Source of the DNA: Salminus brasiliensis
Taxonomy: Eukaryota > Chordata > Actinopteri > Characiformes > Bryconidae
Direction: 5' to 3'
DNA length: 64,000 bases
Assembly (NCBI RefSeq): GCF_030463535.1
Contig: NC_132901.1
Coordinates: forward strand, 8,190,959 to 8,254,958
The position numbers were made by a program, and so were the translations under genes. Positions within the stretch are counted from its first letter, which is position 1, and each line of letters opens with the position of its first letter. Positions 1 to 13,300 of the stretch are shown piece by piece. A model generated the notes under the pieces. The model saw only the letters and a list, made by a program, of their open reading frames with translations. It had not been told where the DNA came from and ran no database searches.

Positions 1-189
1 AACAGATTAAGCCCTGTAGATTAAAAATGCGCGGGAAGGCGAACAAAGAGTTGATCATATTTGTTTGTTTCAATAAAGTCAATGATGGTGGTTATGAATC
101 TCCCGGTTACTTTGTTAAGAAGCTCATTTTCAGGAGGAAAAAACATAATTTATATATAACATTTATATATATATATATATATGACATTA

Positions 190-226
190 TATTCTTATAT
201 AATAATGTGATTATTATATAAGAATA
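190..226. repeat. AT-rich perfect hairpin, U1
   Basis: Two 17-base arms (190-206 and 210-226) are exact inverted complements around a 3-base GTG loop. The left arm begins TATTCTTATATAAT. The same hairpin occurs unchanged in the H4-H2B spacer of U2, U3 and U4. Possible explanations are a cruciform-forming element or the remnant of a small inverted-repeat transposon; no target duplication was identified. Confidence 0.85.
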
Positions 227-246
227 CATATTGTTTTCCATTTACC

Positions 247-362
247 CCGTTTGCGTTGATTAAATCAGAATTATACAGAACATCGCCGTCAACGCCGCTT
301 TGGCGAAAAATAATGTGCCGCCTGCACGGTGGGTACAAATGCGCGGGTAGGCGAACAAAGAG
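247..362. repeat. Diverged module copy B in H4-H2B spacer, U1
   Basis: This stretch matches an upstream module (copy A, complete in U2 at 24431-24555, only its last 50 bases here at 1-50). Shared blocks include TTGATTAAATCAGAATTATAC-like sequence, CGCCGTCAACGCCGCT, TGGCGAAAAA and AAATGCGCGGG plus AGGCGAACAAAGAG. The copies are about 200 bp apart. The GGCGAAAA core resembles half of an E2F site, which is inference only. Confidence 0.7.
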
Positions 363-372
363 AATGCTGCTC

Positions 373-457
373 AGGGGAGGGGGAAGGGAGGAGGAGAAAA
401 GGGAGGGGAGAAGAGGGGAGGGCAGGGGATGGGAAAAGGGAGTGTGGGGGGTTGGGA
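373..457 (+). repeat. G-rich polypurine tract upstream of H2B, U1
   Basis: An almost pure purine run with many GGGG/GGGAGG clusters lies about 80-170 bp upstream of the H2B TATA-like element. Four or more G-runs of at least three bases make it a candidate for G-quadruplex or triplex structure; this is inferred from composition. Confidence 0.7.
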
Positions 458-480
458 AGAAGCGAGCGGACAATTGTTGT

Positions 481-977
<497 letters not shown>

Positions 978-1007
978 ATGGTGATAGCGGCATAATCCAA
1001 ACCCAAC

Positions 1008-1023
1008 GGCTCTTTTAAGAGCC
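1008..1023 (+). terminator. Histone mRNA 3' stem-loop, H2B U1
   Basis: GGCTCTTTTAAGAGCC forms a six-pair stem with a four-base loop, followed by ACCCA: the SLBP-binding signal of replication-dependent histone mRNAs. The element at 1038-1048 (CGAAAGAGCAG) fits the histone downstream element that pairs with U7 snRNA. Confidence 0.97.
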
Positions 1024-1518
1024 ACCCACGGTTTCTTCGAAAGAGCAGTTTTATTCAAGAACAAAGTCGCCGATGGTAAGCTATAATACTAATTATTATT
1101 ATTAATATTATTATTATTTTTTTTTTCCCCCATGAGTGCTTCTGCAGCCATTATTGTAAAAGGAATGCCCTTCAGTGTATGTATGTATGTAAATCAACTT
1201 ACTTAGTTGTTTGTCTGCATTTAATTGGTATAGTATACTAAGATTCAGGGGCAGAGCAGCAAACTAAAATACTGTGCCATACTAACTGTATGGCGTGGGG
1301 TTGTAATGCTAAGTGGGATAAATGAAGCTGCACATCACCTGTGAAAGACCAGTCCAGAGGAGATCAGCCTTACAGGTGGGGAATAGTGAGGCAGGAAACC
1401 ATACTAGGGTTGAATTGAAGCCTAGAACTATACACTTGATCTTTGTAATGAAAGCTGTCTAGTATATATAACCAGGCATACGGTTAGGAAAGAGAGGAAA
1501 TAAGTATCTCCACAAGCT
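1024..1518. other. Post-H2B single-copy flank, U1
   Basis: About 500 bp between the H2B 3' end and the satellite. It contains an ATT/TTA-rich run (1085-1120), a GTAT microsatellite (about 1178-1192; longer in U2, intermediate in U3), a TAGTATACTA palindrome near 1231, and otherwise unremarkable sequence. No gene is seen. The equivalent of about 1218 onwards is what U4's spacer joins directly at 62228. Confidence 0.7.
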
Positions 1519-1657
1519 TTTTTTGTTGGGTCACAGAAGGGTGAAGTTATTCAAAGCCTTAGGTTTATGGTGAGATTTGAGTGAGCAAGAATAGGTTCAG
1601 AGCTAGACTTTTGATGTAGAGGGTCGGAGCAAGGCAAAAGGACGAGGGTAGAGTAAG

Positions 1658-2559
1658 AATCAGAATCAGAATCTCTTTATTTCACCAAGTATGTTACCCA
1701 TACAAGGAATTTGTCTTGGTGAGAGCAACACGTATGACAAGTAACAAAGAAACACAGAACACAGTCTTAAACTAAAGGAAGATGACACTAAACAATAAAT
1801 AGGGTAGGGGATAAATTAAAAAAAGTAGAAAGTACTAAAGGTAATAAAAGTAATAAAGAGCTGAAAAATATATTTACAGAAAAGAAAAGAACATCTGTAC
1901 AGGTGTGCAAATAGTCATAGTGCAAAATAGGCAGAGTGCAAATAACTGTTCAGTCCGGTTATGTACAGTTCAGTTGTAAGTTTAGAGGTTTACAGTGGGA
2001 GGTGACCACTGTGATTGAGGAGCGCTACAGCTCTGGGGAAGAAGCTGTTAGCATGACGTGTTGTGCTGGTTTTGATGGACCGCAGTCTTCTACCCGAGGG
2101 GAGTGTCTGGAAGAGGAGGTGTCCAGGATGTGAGGGGTCAGATGTAATCTTGCCAGCCCGCTTCCTCATCCTGCTGGAGTAGATCTGCTGAAGTGATGGC
2201 AGGTTACATCCTATGATCCTCTCTGCTGTCCTGATGATGCGCTGGAGTTTGGTTCTTTCTTGTGAGGTGGAGGAACCAAACCAGATAGTTATGGAGGCTG
2301 TGATAATGGACTCGATGATCGCTGTGTAGAACTGGATCATCAGGGTCTGTGGCAGGTTGAATTTCTTGAGCTGTCTCAAGAAGTACATTCTTTGTTGAGC
2401 TTTCTTGATGATGGAGATGGTGTTTTTCTCCCATTTCAAGTCTCTGGAAATGGTGGTGCCCAGGAACTTGAGTGACTCCACCATTGATACTGCAGTGTTG
2501 TTGATGTGGAGGGGGGGAAGGGTGGGTGGATTGCGTCGGAAGTCCACCACCATCTCTAC
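1658..2559 (-). mobile_element. 5'-truncated L2-type LINE inserted in the satellite
   Basis: A minus-strand non-LTR retrotransposon fragment with reverse-transcriptase C-terminal coding sequence and 3' UTR. Its 3' end at low coordinates has the tail AATAAAGAGATTCTGATTCT, with further GATTCT repeats. The left flank ends GAGTAAG and the right flank resumes GTAAAGTAGTATGG, whereas the uninterrupted satellite reads GAGTAAGTAAAATAGTATGG at this point in U2, U3 and U4; the insertion is therefore unique to U1. Any target duplication is at most about 2 bp. The 5' truncation falls just before the MVVDFRR motif. Confidence 0.9.
1990..2553 (-). pseudogene. L2 reverse-transcriptase C-terminal fragment
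   Basis: An open frame of 187 codons with no internal stop. It carries hallmarks of the RT thumb and C-terminal region of fish L2/CR1-group LINEs: MVVDFRRNP, LKFLGTTISRDLKWEKN, FYTAIIESIITASITIWFG, RTAERIIGCNLPSLQQIY and the terminal block beginning FFPRAVALLN. The endonuclease, the palm with its catalytic Asp residues, and all upstream parts are missing, so it cannot encode a working enzyme. The open frame suggests a fairly young insertion. The Met at the start is internal to the full-length protein, not a true start. Confidence 0.88.
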
Positions 2560-3792
2560 AGTAAAGTAGTATGGAGGTCAAAGGCCTCAGGTTTATGATG
2601 AAGGTGGATTGAGTTAAAGTGACCGTGAGCTTAGGCCTTTGCCTTAGGATACAAAGGAAGGTTCAGTAAAAGTGAATTTCAGCATTAGCCATCAGCCTGA
2701 TGATTTGGATACACATGGCCTCGGCCTACTGAGGAATGCACATCTATGTAGAATGGTCATGACTGCATGGAATGGGTTAAATGAAAGTAAAAGTTTAAAA
2801 ATAATAATTTGGTGTGTTGCTTATTGAGATAGAGGGAGGGATGGGGTTAATTTGTTTTAGGACAAGAATGAGATTGGAGTTGTTTCATGTGAGGGGTTCG
2901 AATGAGGATGGAGTGATTTTGTTTAATGGTTGGAGGAAGGATGGGGTTATTTCATTTTAGGTTTTGTGAGAGAAGGTGGTGGGGTTTGTATTAGAGTATG
3001 AATGGAAATGGGTTATTTTATTTTGGGGTTAGACGGCGGATGGGGTTATTTGGTTTCATGGTTAGAATGATGTTAAGGTTATGTTGTACTAGGTTAAGAG
3101 GGAGGACAGAGTTATTTTGTATTAGGACTACTTGGTTTGGTCACAAAAAGATGAATTTGGTTGAAGCCTTAGGTTAATGGTGAGATTCGAGCGAGCAAGA
3201 ATAGGTTCAGAGCTAGACTTTTGATGTAGAGGGTCGGAGCAAGGCAAAAAGACGAGGGTAGAGTAAGTAAATTTAGGTAGCGTAAGTAAAAAAGTATGGC
3301 GGTGAAAGTGTGTTTAGTGCAGATGTGATCTAGGAAGAGTGAGTAACAGCAGCTTTGTAAACGAGGCCTCAGGTTTATGATGGAGGTGGATTGTGTTAAA
3401 GTGACTGTGAGCTTAGGCCTTTGCCTTAGGAAGGTTCAGAAAAAGTGAATTTCAACATTGGCCATCAGCCTCATGATTTGGATACACATGGCCTCGGCCT
3501 ACTGAGGAATGCACATCTAAGTAGAATGGTCATGACTGCATGGAATGGGTTAAATGAAAGTAAAAGTTTAAAAATAATAATTTGGTGTGTTGCTTATTGA
3601 GATAGAGGGAGGGATGGGGTTAATTTGTTTTAGGACAAGAATGAAATTGGAGTTGTTTCATGTGAGAGGTTCGAATGAGGATGGGGAGTGATTTTGTATA
3701 ATGGTTGGAGGAAGGATGGTGTTATTTCATTTTAGGGTTGGAGAGAGAAGGTCGTGGGGTTTGTATTAGAGTATGAATGAAAATGGGTTATT

Positions 3793-5983
3793 TTATTTTG
3801 GGGTTAGACGGCGGATGGGGTTATTTGGTTTCATGGTTAGAATGATGTTAAGGTTATGTTGTACTAGGTTAAGAGGGAGGACAGAGTTATTTTGTATTAG
3901 GACTATTTGGTTTGGTTCACTAAAAGATGAATTTGGTTGAAGCCTTAGGTTAATGGTGAGATTCGAGCGAGCAAGAATAGGTTCAGAGCTAGACTTTTGA
4001 TGTAGAGGGTCGGAGCAAGGCAAAAGGACGAGGGTAGAGTAAGTAAAATAGTATGGCGGTCAAAGACCTCAGGTTTATGATGAAGGTGGATTGAGTTAAA
4101 GTGACGGTGAGCTTAAGCCTTTGCCTTAGGATACAAAGGAAGGTTCAGTAAAAGTGAGTTTCAACATTAGCCATCAGCCTGATGATTTGGATACACATGG
4201 CCTCGGCCTACTGAGGAATGCACATCTAAGTAGAATGGTCATGACTGCATGGAATGGGTTAAATGAAAGTAAAAGTTTAAAAATAATAATTTGGTGTGTT
4301 GCTTATTGAGATAGAGGGAGGGATGGGGTTAATTTGTTTTAGTACAAGAATGAGATTTGAGTTGTTTCATGTGAGGGGTTCGAATGAGGATGGATTGATT
4401 TTGTATAATGGTTGGAGGAAGGATGGGGTTATTTCATTTTAGGGTTTGTGAGAGAAGGTGGTGGGGTTTGTATTAGAGTATGAATGGAAATGGGTTATTT
4501 TATTTTGGGGTTAGACGGCGGATGGGGTTATTTGTTTTCATGGTTAGAATGATGTTAAGGTTATGTTGTACTAGGTTAAGAGGGAGGACAGAGTTATTTT
4601 GTATTAGGACTATTTGGTTTGGTTCACTAAAAGATGAATTTGGTTGAAGTCTTAGGTTAATGGTGAGATTCGAGCGAGCAAGAATAGGTTCATAGATATT
4701 TTTTTGATGTAGAGGGTCGGAGCAATGCAAAAGGACGAGGGTAGAGTAAGTAAAATAGTATGGCGGTCAAAGGCCTCAGTTTTATGATGAAGGTGGATTG
4801 AGTTAAAGTGACGGTGAGCTTAAGCCTTTGCCTTAGGATACAAAGGAAGGTTCAGTAAAAGTGAGTTTCAACATTAGCCATCAGCCTCATGATTTGGATA
4901 CACATGGCCTCGGCCTACTGAGGAATGCACATCTAAGTAGAATGGTCATGACTGCATGGAATGGGTTAAATGAAAGTAAAAGTTTAAAAATAATAATTTG
5001 GTGTGTTGCTTATTGAGATAGAGGGAGGGATGGGGTTAATTTGTTTTAGTACAAGAATGAAATTGGAGTTGTTTCATGTGAGAGGTTCGAATGAGGATGG
5101 GGAGTGATTTTGTATAATGGTTGGAGGAAGGATGGGGTTATTTCATTTTAGGTTTTGTGAGAGAAGGTGGTGGGGTTTGTATTAGAGTATGAATGGAAAT
5201 GGGTTATTTTATTTTGGGGTTAGACGGCGGATGGGGTTATTTGGTTTCATGGTTAGAATGATGTTAAGGTTATGTTGTACTAGGTTAAGAGGGAGGACAG
5301 AGTTATTTTGTATTAGGACTACTTGGTTTGGTCACAAAAAGATGAATTTGGTTGAAGCCTTAGGTTAATGGTGAGATTCGAGCGAGCAAGAATAGGTTCA
5401 GAGCTAGACTTTTGATGTAGAGGGTCGGAGCAAGGCAAAAAGACGAGGGTAGAGTAAGTAAATTTAGGTAGCGTAAGTAAAAAAGTATGGCGGTGAAAGT
5501 GTGTTTAGTGCAGATGTGATCTAGGAAGAGTCAGTAACAGCAGCTTTGTAAACGAGGCCTCAGGTTTATGATGGAGGTGGATTGTGTTAAAGTGACTGTG
5601 AGCTTAGGCCTTTGCCTTAGGAAGGTTCAGAAAAAGTGAATTTCAACATTGGCCATCAGCCTGATGATTTGGATACACATGGCCTCGGCCTACTGAGGAA
5701 TGCAGATCTAAGTAGAATGGTCATGACTGCATGGAATGGGTTAAATGAAAGTAAAAGTTTAAAAATAATAATTTGGTGTGTTGCTTATTGAGATAGAGGG
5801 AGGGATGGGGTTAATTTGTTTTAGTACAAGAATGAAATTGGAGTTGTTTCATGTGAGAGGTTCGAATGAGGATGGGGAGTGATTTTGTATAATGGTTGGA
5901 GGAAGGATGGTGTTATTTCCTTTTAGGGTTGGAGAGAGAAGGTCGTGGGGTTTGTATTAGAGTATGAATGAAAATGGGTTATT
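3793..5983. repeat. Satellite higher-order repeat, copy 1
   Basis: A 2191-bp block of three monomer types: a (707), b (709) and c (775). Type c has about 76 extra bases containing TTTAGGTAGCGTAAG and CTAGGAAGAGT and lacks a GATACAAA block. It differs from copies 2 and 3 at several shared markers, for example CACATCTAAG near 3512 and GGTTAAGAGG near 4575. Confidence 0.85.
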
Positions 5984-8172
5984 TTATTTTGGGGTTAGAC
6001 GGCGGATGGGGTTATTTGGTTTCATGGTTAGAATGATGTTAAGGTTATGTTGTACTAGGTTAAGAGGGAGGACAGAGTTATTTTGTATTAGGACTATTTG
6101 GTTTGGTTCACTAAAAGATGAATTTGGTTGAAGCCTTAGGTTAATGGTGAGATTCGAGCGAGCAAGAATAGGTTCAGAGCTAGACTTTTGATGTAGAGGG
6201 TCGGAGCAAGGCAAAAGGACGAGGGTAGAGTAAGTAAAATAGTATGGCGGTCAAAGACCTCAGGTTTATGATGAAGGTGGATTGAGTTAAAGTGACGGTG
6301 AGCTTAAGCCTTTGCCTTAGGATACAAAGGAAGGTTCAGTAAAAGTGAGTTTCAACATTAGCCATCAGCCTGATGATTTGGATACACATGGCCTCGGCCT
6401 ACTGAGGAATGCACATCTAAGTAGAATGGTCATGACTGCATGGAATGGGTTAAATGAAAGTAAAAGTTTAAAAATAATAATTTGGTGTGTTGCTTATTGA
6501 GATAGAGGGAGGGATGGGGTTAATTTGTTTTAGTACAAGAATGAGATTTGAGTTGTTTCATGTGAGGGGTTCGAATGAGGATGGAGTGATTTTGTATAAT
6601 GGTTGGAGGAAGGATGGGGTTATTTCATTTTAGGGTTTGTGAGAGAAGGTGGTGGGGTTTGTATTAGAGTATGAATGGAAATGGGTTATTTTATTTTGGG
6701 GTTAGACGGCGGATGGGGTTATTTGTTTTCATGGTTAGAATGATGTTAAGGTTATGTTGTACTAGGATAAGAGGGAGGACAGAGTTATTTTGTATTAGGA
6801 CTATTTGGTTTGGTTCACTAAAAGATGAATTTGGTTGAAGTCTTAGGTTAATGGTGAGATTCGAGCGAGCAAGAATAGGTTCATAGATATTTTTTTGATG
6901 TAGAGGGTCGGAGCAATGCAAAAGGACGAGGGTAGAGTAAGTAAAATAGTATGGCGGTCAAAGGCCTCAGTTTTATGATGAAGGTGGATTGAGTTAAAGT
7001 GACGGTGAGCTTAAGCCTTTGCCTTAGGATACAAAGGAAGGTTCAGTAAAAGTGAGTTTCAACATTAGCCATCAGCCTCATGATTTGGATACACATGGCC
7101 TCGGCCTACTGAGGAATGCACATCTAAGTAGAATGGTCATGACTGCATGGAATGGGTTAAATGAAAGTAAAAGTTTAAAAATAATAATTTGGTGTGTTGC
7201 TTATTGAGATAGAGGGAGGGATGGGGTTAATTTGTTTTAGGACAAGAATGAGATTGGAGTTGTTTCATGTGAGGGGTTCGAATGAGGATGGAGTGATTTT
7301 GTTTAATGGTTGGAGGAAGGATGGGTTTATTTCATTTTAGGTTTTGTGAGAGAAGGTGGTGGGGTTTGTATTAGAGTATGAATGGAAATGGGTTATTTTA
7401 TTTTGGGGTTAGACGGCGGATGGGGTTATTTGGTTTCATGGTTAGAATGATGTTAAGGTTATGTTGTACTAGGTTAAGAGGGAGGACAGAGTTATTTTGT
7501 ATTAGGACTACTTGGTTTGGTCACAAAAAGATGAATTTGGTTGAAGCCTTAGGTTAATGGTGAGATTCGAGCGAGCAAGAATAGGTTCAGAGCTAGACTT
7601 TTGATGTAGAGGGTCGGAGCAAGGCAAAAAGACGAGGGTAGAGTAAGTAAATTTAGGTAGCGTAAGTAAAAAAGTATGGCGGTGAAAGTGTGTTTAGTGC
7701 AGATGTGATCTAGGAAGAGTCAGTAACAGCAGCTTTGTAAACGAGGCCTCAGGTTTATGATGGAGGTGGATTGTGTTAAAGTGACTGTGAGCTTAGGCCT
7801 TTGCCTTAGGAAGGTTCAGAAAAAGTGAATTTCAACATTGGCCATCAGCCTGATGATTTGGATACACATGGCCTCGGCCTACTGAGGAATGCAGATCTAA
7901 GTAGAATGGTCATGACTGCATGGAATGGGTTAAATGAAAGTAAAAGTTTAAAAATAATAATTTGGTGTGTTGCTTATTGAGATAGAGGGAGGGATGGGGT
8001 TAATTTGTTTTAGTACAAGAATGAAATTGGAGTTGTTTCATGTGAGAGGTTCGAATGAGGATGGGGAGTGATTTTGTATAATGGTTGGAGGAAGGATGGT
8101 GTTATTTCCTTTTAGGGTTGGAGAGAGAAGGTCGTGGGGTTTGTATTAGAGTATGAATGAAAATGGGTTATT
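5984..8172. repeat. Satellite higher-order repeat, copy 2
   Basis: A 2189-bp a-b-c block. It shares private variants with copy 3: AGGATAAGAGG in the b monomer, and CAGATCTAAG and TTATTTCCTTTTAG at the c/a boundary. This marks the two as a recent duplication. Confidence 0.87.
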
Positions 8173-10361
8173 TTATTTTGGGGTTAGACGGCGGATGGGG
8201 TTATTTGGTTTCATGGTTAGAATGATGTTAAGGTTATGTTGTACTAGGTTAAGAGGGAGGACAGAGTTATTTTGTATTAGGACTATTTGGTTTGGTTCAC
8301 TAAAAGATGAATTTGGTTGAAGCCTTAGGTTAATGGTGAGATTCGAGCGAGCAAGAATAGGTTCAGAGCTAGACTTTTGATGTAGAGGGTCGGAGCAAGG
8401 CAAAAGGACGAGGGTAGAGTAAGTAAAATAGTATGGCGGTCAAAGACCTCAGGTTTATGATGAAGGTGGATTGAGTTAAAGTGACGGTGAGCTTAAGCCT
8501 TTGCCTTAGGATACAAAGGAAGGTTCAGTAAAAGTGAGTTTCAACATTAGCCATCAGCCTGATGATTTGGATACACATGGCCTCGGCCTACTGAGGAATG
8601 CACATCTAAGTAGAATGGTCATGACTGCATGGAATGGGTTAAATGAAAGTAAAAGTTTAAAAATAATAATTTGGTGTGTTGCTTATTGAGATAGAGGGAG
8701 GGATGGGGTTAATTTGTTTTAGTACAAGAATGAGATTTGAGTTGTTTCATGTGAGGGGTTCGAATGAGGATGGAGTGATTTTGTATAATGGTTGGAGGAA
8801 GGATGGGGTTATTTCATTTTAGGGTTTGTGAGAGAAGGTGGTGGGGTTTGTATTAGAGTATGAATGGAAATGGGTTATTTTATTTTGGGGTTAGACGGCG
8901 GATGGGGTTATTTGTTTTCATGGTTAGAATGATGTTAAGGTTATGTTGTACTAGGATAAGAGGGAGGACAGAGTTATTTTGTATTAGGACTATTTGGTTT
9001 GGTTCACTAAAAGATGAATTTGGTTGAAGTCTTAGGTTAATGGTGAGATTCGAGCGAGCAAGAATAGGTTCATAGATATTTTTTTGATGTAGAGGGTCGG
9101 AGCAATGCAAAAGGACGAGGGTAGAGTAAGTAAAATAGTATGGCGGTCAAAGGCCTCAGTTTTATGATGAAGGTGGATTGAGTTAAAGTGACGGTGAGCT
9201 TAAGCCTTTGCCTTAGGATACAAAGGAAGGTTCAGTAAAAGTGAGTTTCAACATTAGCCATCAGCCTCATGATTTGGATACACATGGCCTCGGCCTACTG
9301 AGGAATGCACATCTAAGTAGAATGGTCATGACTGCATGGAATGGGTTAAATGAAAGTAAAAGTTTAAAAATAATAATTTGGTGTGTTGCTTATTGAGATA
9401 GAGGGAGGGATGGGGTTAATTTGTTTTAGGACAAGAATGAGATTGGAGTTGTTTCATGTGAGGGGTTCGAATGAGGATGGAGTGATTTTGTTTAATGGTT
9501 GGAGGAAGGATGGGGTTATTTCATTTTAGGTTTTGTGAGAGAAGGTGGTGGGGTTTGTATTAGAGTATGAATGGAAATGGGTTATTTTATTTTGGGGTTA
9601 GACGGCGGATGGGGTTATTTGGTTTCATGGTTAGAATGATGTTAAGGTTATGTTGTACTAGGTTAAGAGGGAGGACAGAGTTATTTTGTATTAGGACTAC
9701 TTGGTTTGGTCACAAAAAGATGAATTTGGTTGAAGCCTTAGGTTAATGGTGAGATTCGAGCGAGCAAGAATAGGTTCAGAGCTAGACTTTTGATGTAGAG
9801 GGTCGGAGCAAGGCAAAAAGACGAGGGTAGAGTAAGTAAATTTAGGTAGCGTAAGTAAAAAAGTATGGCGGTGAAAGTGTGTTTAGTGCAGATGTGATCT
9901 AGGAAGAGTCAGTAACAGCAGCTTTGTAAACGAGGCCTCAGGTTTATGATGGAGGTGGATTGTGTTAAAGTGACTGTGAGCTTAGGCCTTTGCCTTAGGA
10001 AGGTTCAGAAAAAGTGAATTTCAACATTGGCCATCAGCCTGATGATTTGGATACACATGGCCTCGGCCTACTGAGGAATGCAGATCTAAGTAGAATGGTC
10101 ATGACTGCATGGAATGGGTTAAATGAAAGTAAAAGTTTAAAAATAATAATTTGGTGTGTTGCTTATTGAGATAGAGGGAGGGATGGGGTTAATTTGTTTT
10201 AGTACAAGAATGAAATTGGAGTTGTTTCATGTGAGAGGTTCGAATGAGGATGGGGAGTGATTTTGTATAATGGTTGGAGGAAGGATGGTGTTATTTCCTT
10301 TTAGGGTTGGAGAGAGAAGGTCGTGGGGTTTGTATTAGAGTATGAATGAAAATGGGTTATT
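8173..10361. repeat. Satellite higher-order repeat, copy 3
   Basis: A 2189-bp a-b-c block, nearly identical to copy 2 (one visible difference: GGGGTTATTT near 9513 against GGGTTTATTT near 7323). After it, the order changes to a, a, b, a, so the higher-order pattern breaks down toward H1. Confidence 0.87.
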
Positions 10362-13300
10362 TTATTTTGGGGTTAGACGGCGGATGGGGTTATTTGGTTT
10401 CATGGTTAGAATGATGTTAAGGTTATGTTGTACTAGGTTAAGAGGGAGGACAGAGTTATTTTGTATTAGGACTATTTGGTTTGGTTCACTAAAAGATGAA
10501 TTTGGTTGAAGCCTTAGGTTAATGGTGAGATTCGAGCGAGCAAGAATAGGTTCAGAGCTAGACTTTTGATGTAGAGGGTCGGAGCAAGGCAAAAGGACGA
10601 GGGTAGAGTAAGTAAAATAGTATGGCGGTCAAAGACCTCAGGTTTATGATGAAGGTGGATTGAGTTAAAGTGACGGTGAGCTTAAGCCTTTGCCTTAGGA
10701 TACAAAGGAAGGTTCAGTAAAAGTGAGTTTCAACATTAGCCATCAGCCTGATGATTTGGATACACATGGCCTCGGCCTACTGAGGAATGCACATCTAAGT
10801 AGAATGGTCATGACTGCATGGAATGGGTTAAATGAAAGTAAAAGTTTAAAAATAATAATTTGGTGTGTTGCTTATTGAGATAGAGGGAGGGATGGGGTTA
10901 ATTTGTTTTAGTACAAGAATGAAATTGGAGTTGTTTCATGTGAGAGGTTCGAATGAGGATGGGGAGTGATTTTGTATAATGGTTGGAGGAAGGATGGTGT
11001 TATTTCCTTTTAGGGTTGGAGAGAGAAGGTCGTGGGGTTTGTATTAGAGTATGAATGAAAATGGGTTATTTTATTTTGGGGTTAGACGGCGGATGGGGTT
11101 ATTTGGTTTCATGGTTAGAATGATGTTAAGGTTATGTTGTACTAGGTTAAGAGGGAGGACAGAGTTATTTTGTATTAGGACTATTTGGTTTGGTTCACTA
11201 AAAGATGAATTTGGTTGAAGCCTTAGGTTAATGGTGAGATTCGAGCGAGCAAGAATAGGTTCAGAGCTAGACTTTTGATGTAGAGGGTCGGAGCAAGGCA
11301 AAAGGACGAGGGTAGAGTAAGTAAAATAGTATGGCGGTCAAAGACCTCAGGTTTATGATGAAGGTGGATTGAGTTAAAGTGACGGTGAGCTTAAGCCTTT
11401 GCCTTAGGATACAAAGGAAGGTTCAGTAAAAGTGAGTTTCAACATTAGCCATCAGCCTGATGATTTGGATACACATGGCCTCGGCCTACTGAGGAATGCA
11501 CATCTAAGTAGAATGGTCATGACTGCATGGAATGGGTTAAATGAAAGTAAAAGTTTAAAAATAATAATTTGGTGTGTTGCTTATTGAGATAGAGGGAGGG
11601 ATGGGGTTAATTTGTTTTAGTACAAGAATGAGATTTGAGTTGTTTCATGTGAGGGGTTCGAATGAGGATGGAGTGATTTTGTATAATGGTTGGAGGAAGG
11701 ATGGGGTTATTTCATTTTAGGGTTTGTGAGAGAAGGTGGTGGGGTTTGTATTAGAGTATGAATGGAAATGGGTTATTTTATTTTGGGGTTAGACGGCGGA
11801 TGGGGTTATTTGTTTTCATGGTTAGAATGATGTTAAGGTTATGTTGTACTAGGTTAAGAGGGAGGACAGAGTTATTTTGTATTAGGACTATTTGGTTTGG
11901 TTCACTAAAAGATGAATTTGGTTGAAGTCTTAGGTTAATGGTGAGATTCGAGCGAGCAAGAATAGGTTCATAGATATTTTTTTGATGTAGAGGGTCGGAG
12001 CAATGCAAAAGGACGAGGGTAGAGTAAGTAAAATAGTATGGCGGTCAAAGGCCTCAGTTTTATGATGAAGGTGGATTGAGTTAAAGTGACGGTGAGCTTA
12101 AGCCTTTGCCTTAGGATACAAAGGAAGGTTCAGTAAAAGTGAGTTTCAACATTAGCCATCAGCCTCATGATTTGGATATACATGGCCTCGGCCTACTGAG
12201 GAATGCACATCTAAGTAGAATGGTCATGACTGCATGGAATGGGTTAAATGAAAGTAAAAGTTTAAAAATAATAATTTGGTGTGTTGCTTATTGAGATAGA
12301 GGGAGGGATGGGGTTAATTTGTTTTAGGACAAGAATGAGATTGGAGTTGTTTCATGTGAGGGGTTCGAATGAGGATGGGGAGTGATTTTGTATAATGGTT
12401 GGAGGAAGGATGGTGTTATTTCATTTTAGGGTTGGAGAGAGAAGGTGGTGGGGTTTGTATTAGAGTATGAATGAAAATGGGTTATTTTATTTTGGGGTTA
12501 GACGGCGGATGGGGTTATTTGGTTTCATGGTTAGAATGATGTTAAGGTTATGTTGTACTAGGTTAAGAGGGAGGACAGAGTTATTTTGTATTAGGACTAT
12601 TTGGTTTGGTTCACTAAAAGATGAATTTGGTTGAAGCCTTAGGTTAATGGTGAGATTCGAGCGAGCAAGAATAGGTTCAGAGCTAGACTTATGATGTAGA
12701 GGGTCGGAGCAAGGCAAAAGGACGAGGGTAGAGTAAGTAAAATAGTATGGCGGTCAAAGGCCTCAGTTTTATGATGAAGGTGGATTGAGTTAAAGTGACG
12801 GTGAGTTTAAGCCTTTGCCTTAGGATACAAAGGAAGGTTCAGTAAAAGTGAGTTTCAACATTAGCCATCAGCCTGATGATTTGGATACACATGGCCTCGG
12901 CCTACTGAGGAATGCACATCTAAGTAGAATGGTCATGACTGCATGGAATGGGTTAAATGAAAGTAAAAGTTTAAAAATAATAATTTGGTGTGTTGCTTAT
13001 TGAGATAGAGGGAGGGATGGGGTTAATTTGTTTTAGTACAAGAATGAGATTTGAGTTGTTTCATGTGAGGGGTTCGAATGAGGATGGAGTGATTTTGTAT
13101 AATGGTTGGAGGAAGGATGGGGTTATTTTATTTAGGGTTGGAGAGAGAAAATGGTTATTTTCTATTAGGGTTAAAATGAAAAATGGGGTTTTAGGGTTTA
13201 AATGAGCTTGGGTTTATTTTGTATTGGGGTTAGAGTGAAGGTGCAGTTATTTTGTATTAGGCTTGAAAAAGGGCATGATTGTTTTATGTTATGTTTAGAA

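Larger units (their letters stand above)
1..480. other. H4-H2B intergenic region, U1 (partial)
   Basis: This is the right-hand part of the spacer that separates H4 from H2B in every unit; its H4 lies left of the window. It contains the tail of module copy A (1-50), an AT-rich tract with TA runs (about 150-182), a near-perfect hairpin (190-226), module copy B (247-362) and a G-rich polypurine tract (373-457). No gene is supported; the reading frames here are short, low-complexity and overlap one another on both strands. Confidence 0.8.

Noticed and set aside
3793-4023. A 76-codon minus-strand open frame repeated about 16 times in the satellite arrays
   Set aside because: It recurs because the monomer recurs. 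It is absent from c-type monomers owing to a frame-breaking change, has no recognised domain, and covers the 33-bp minisatellite.
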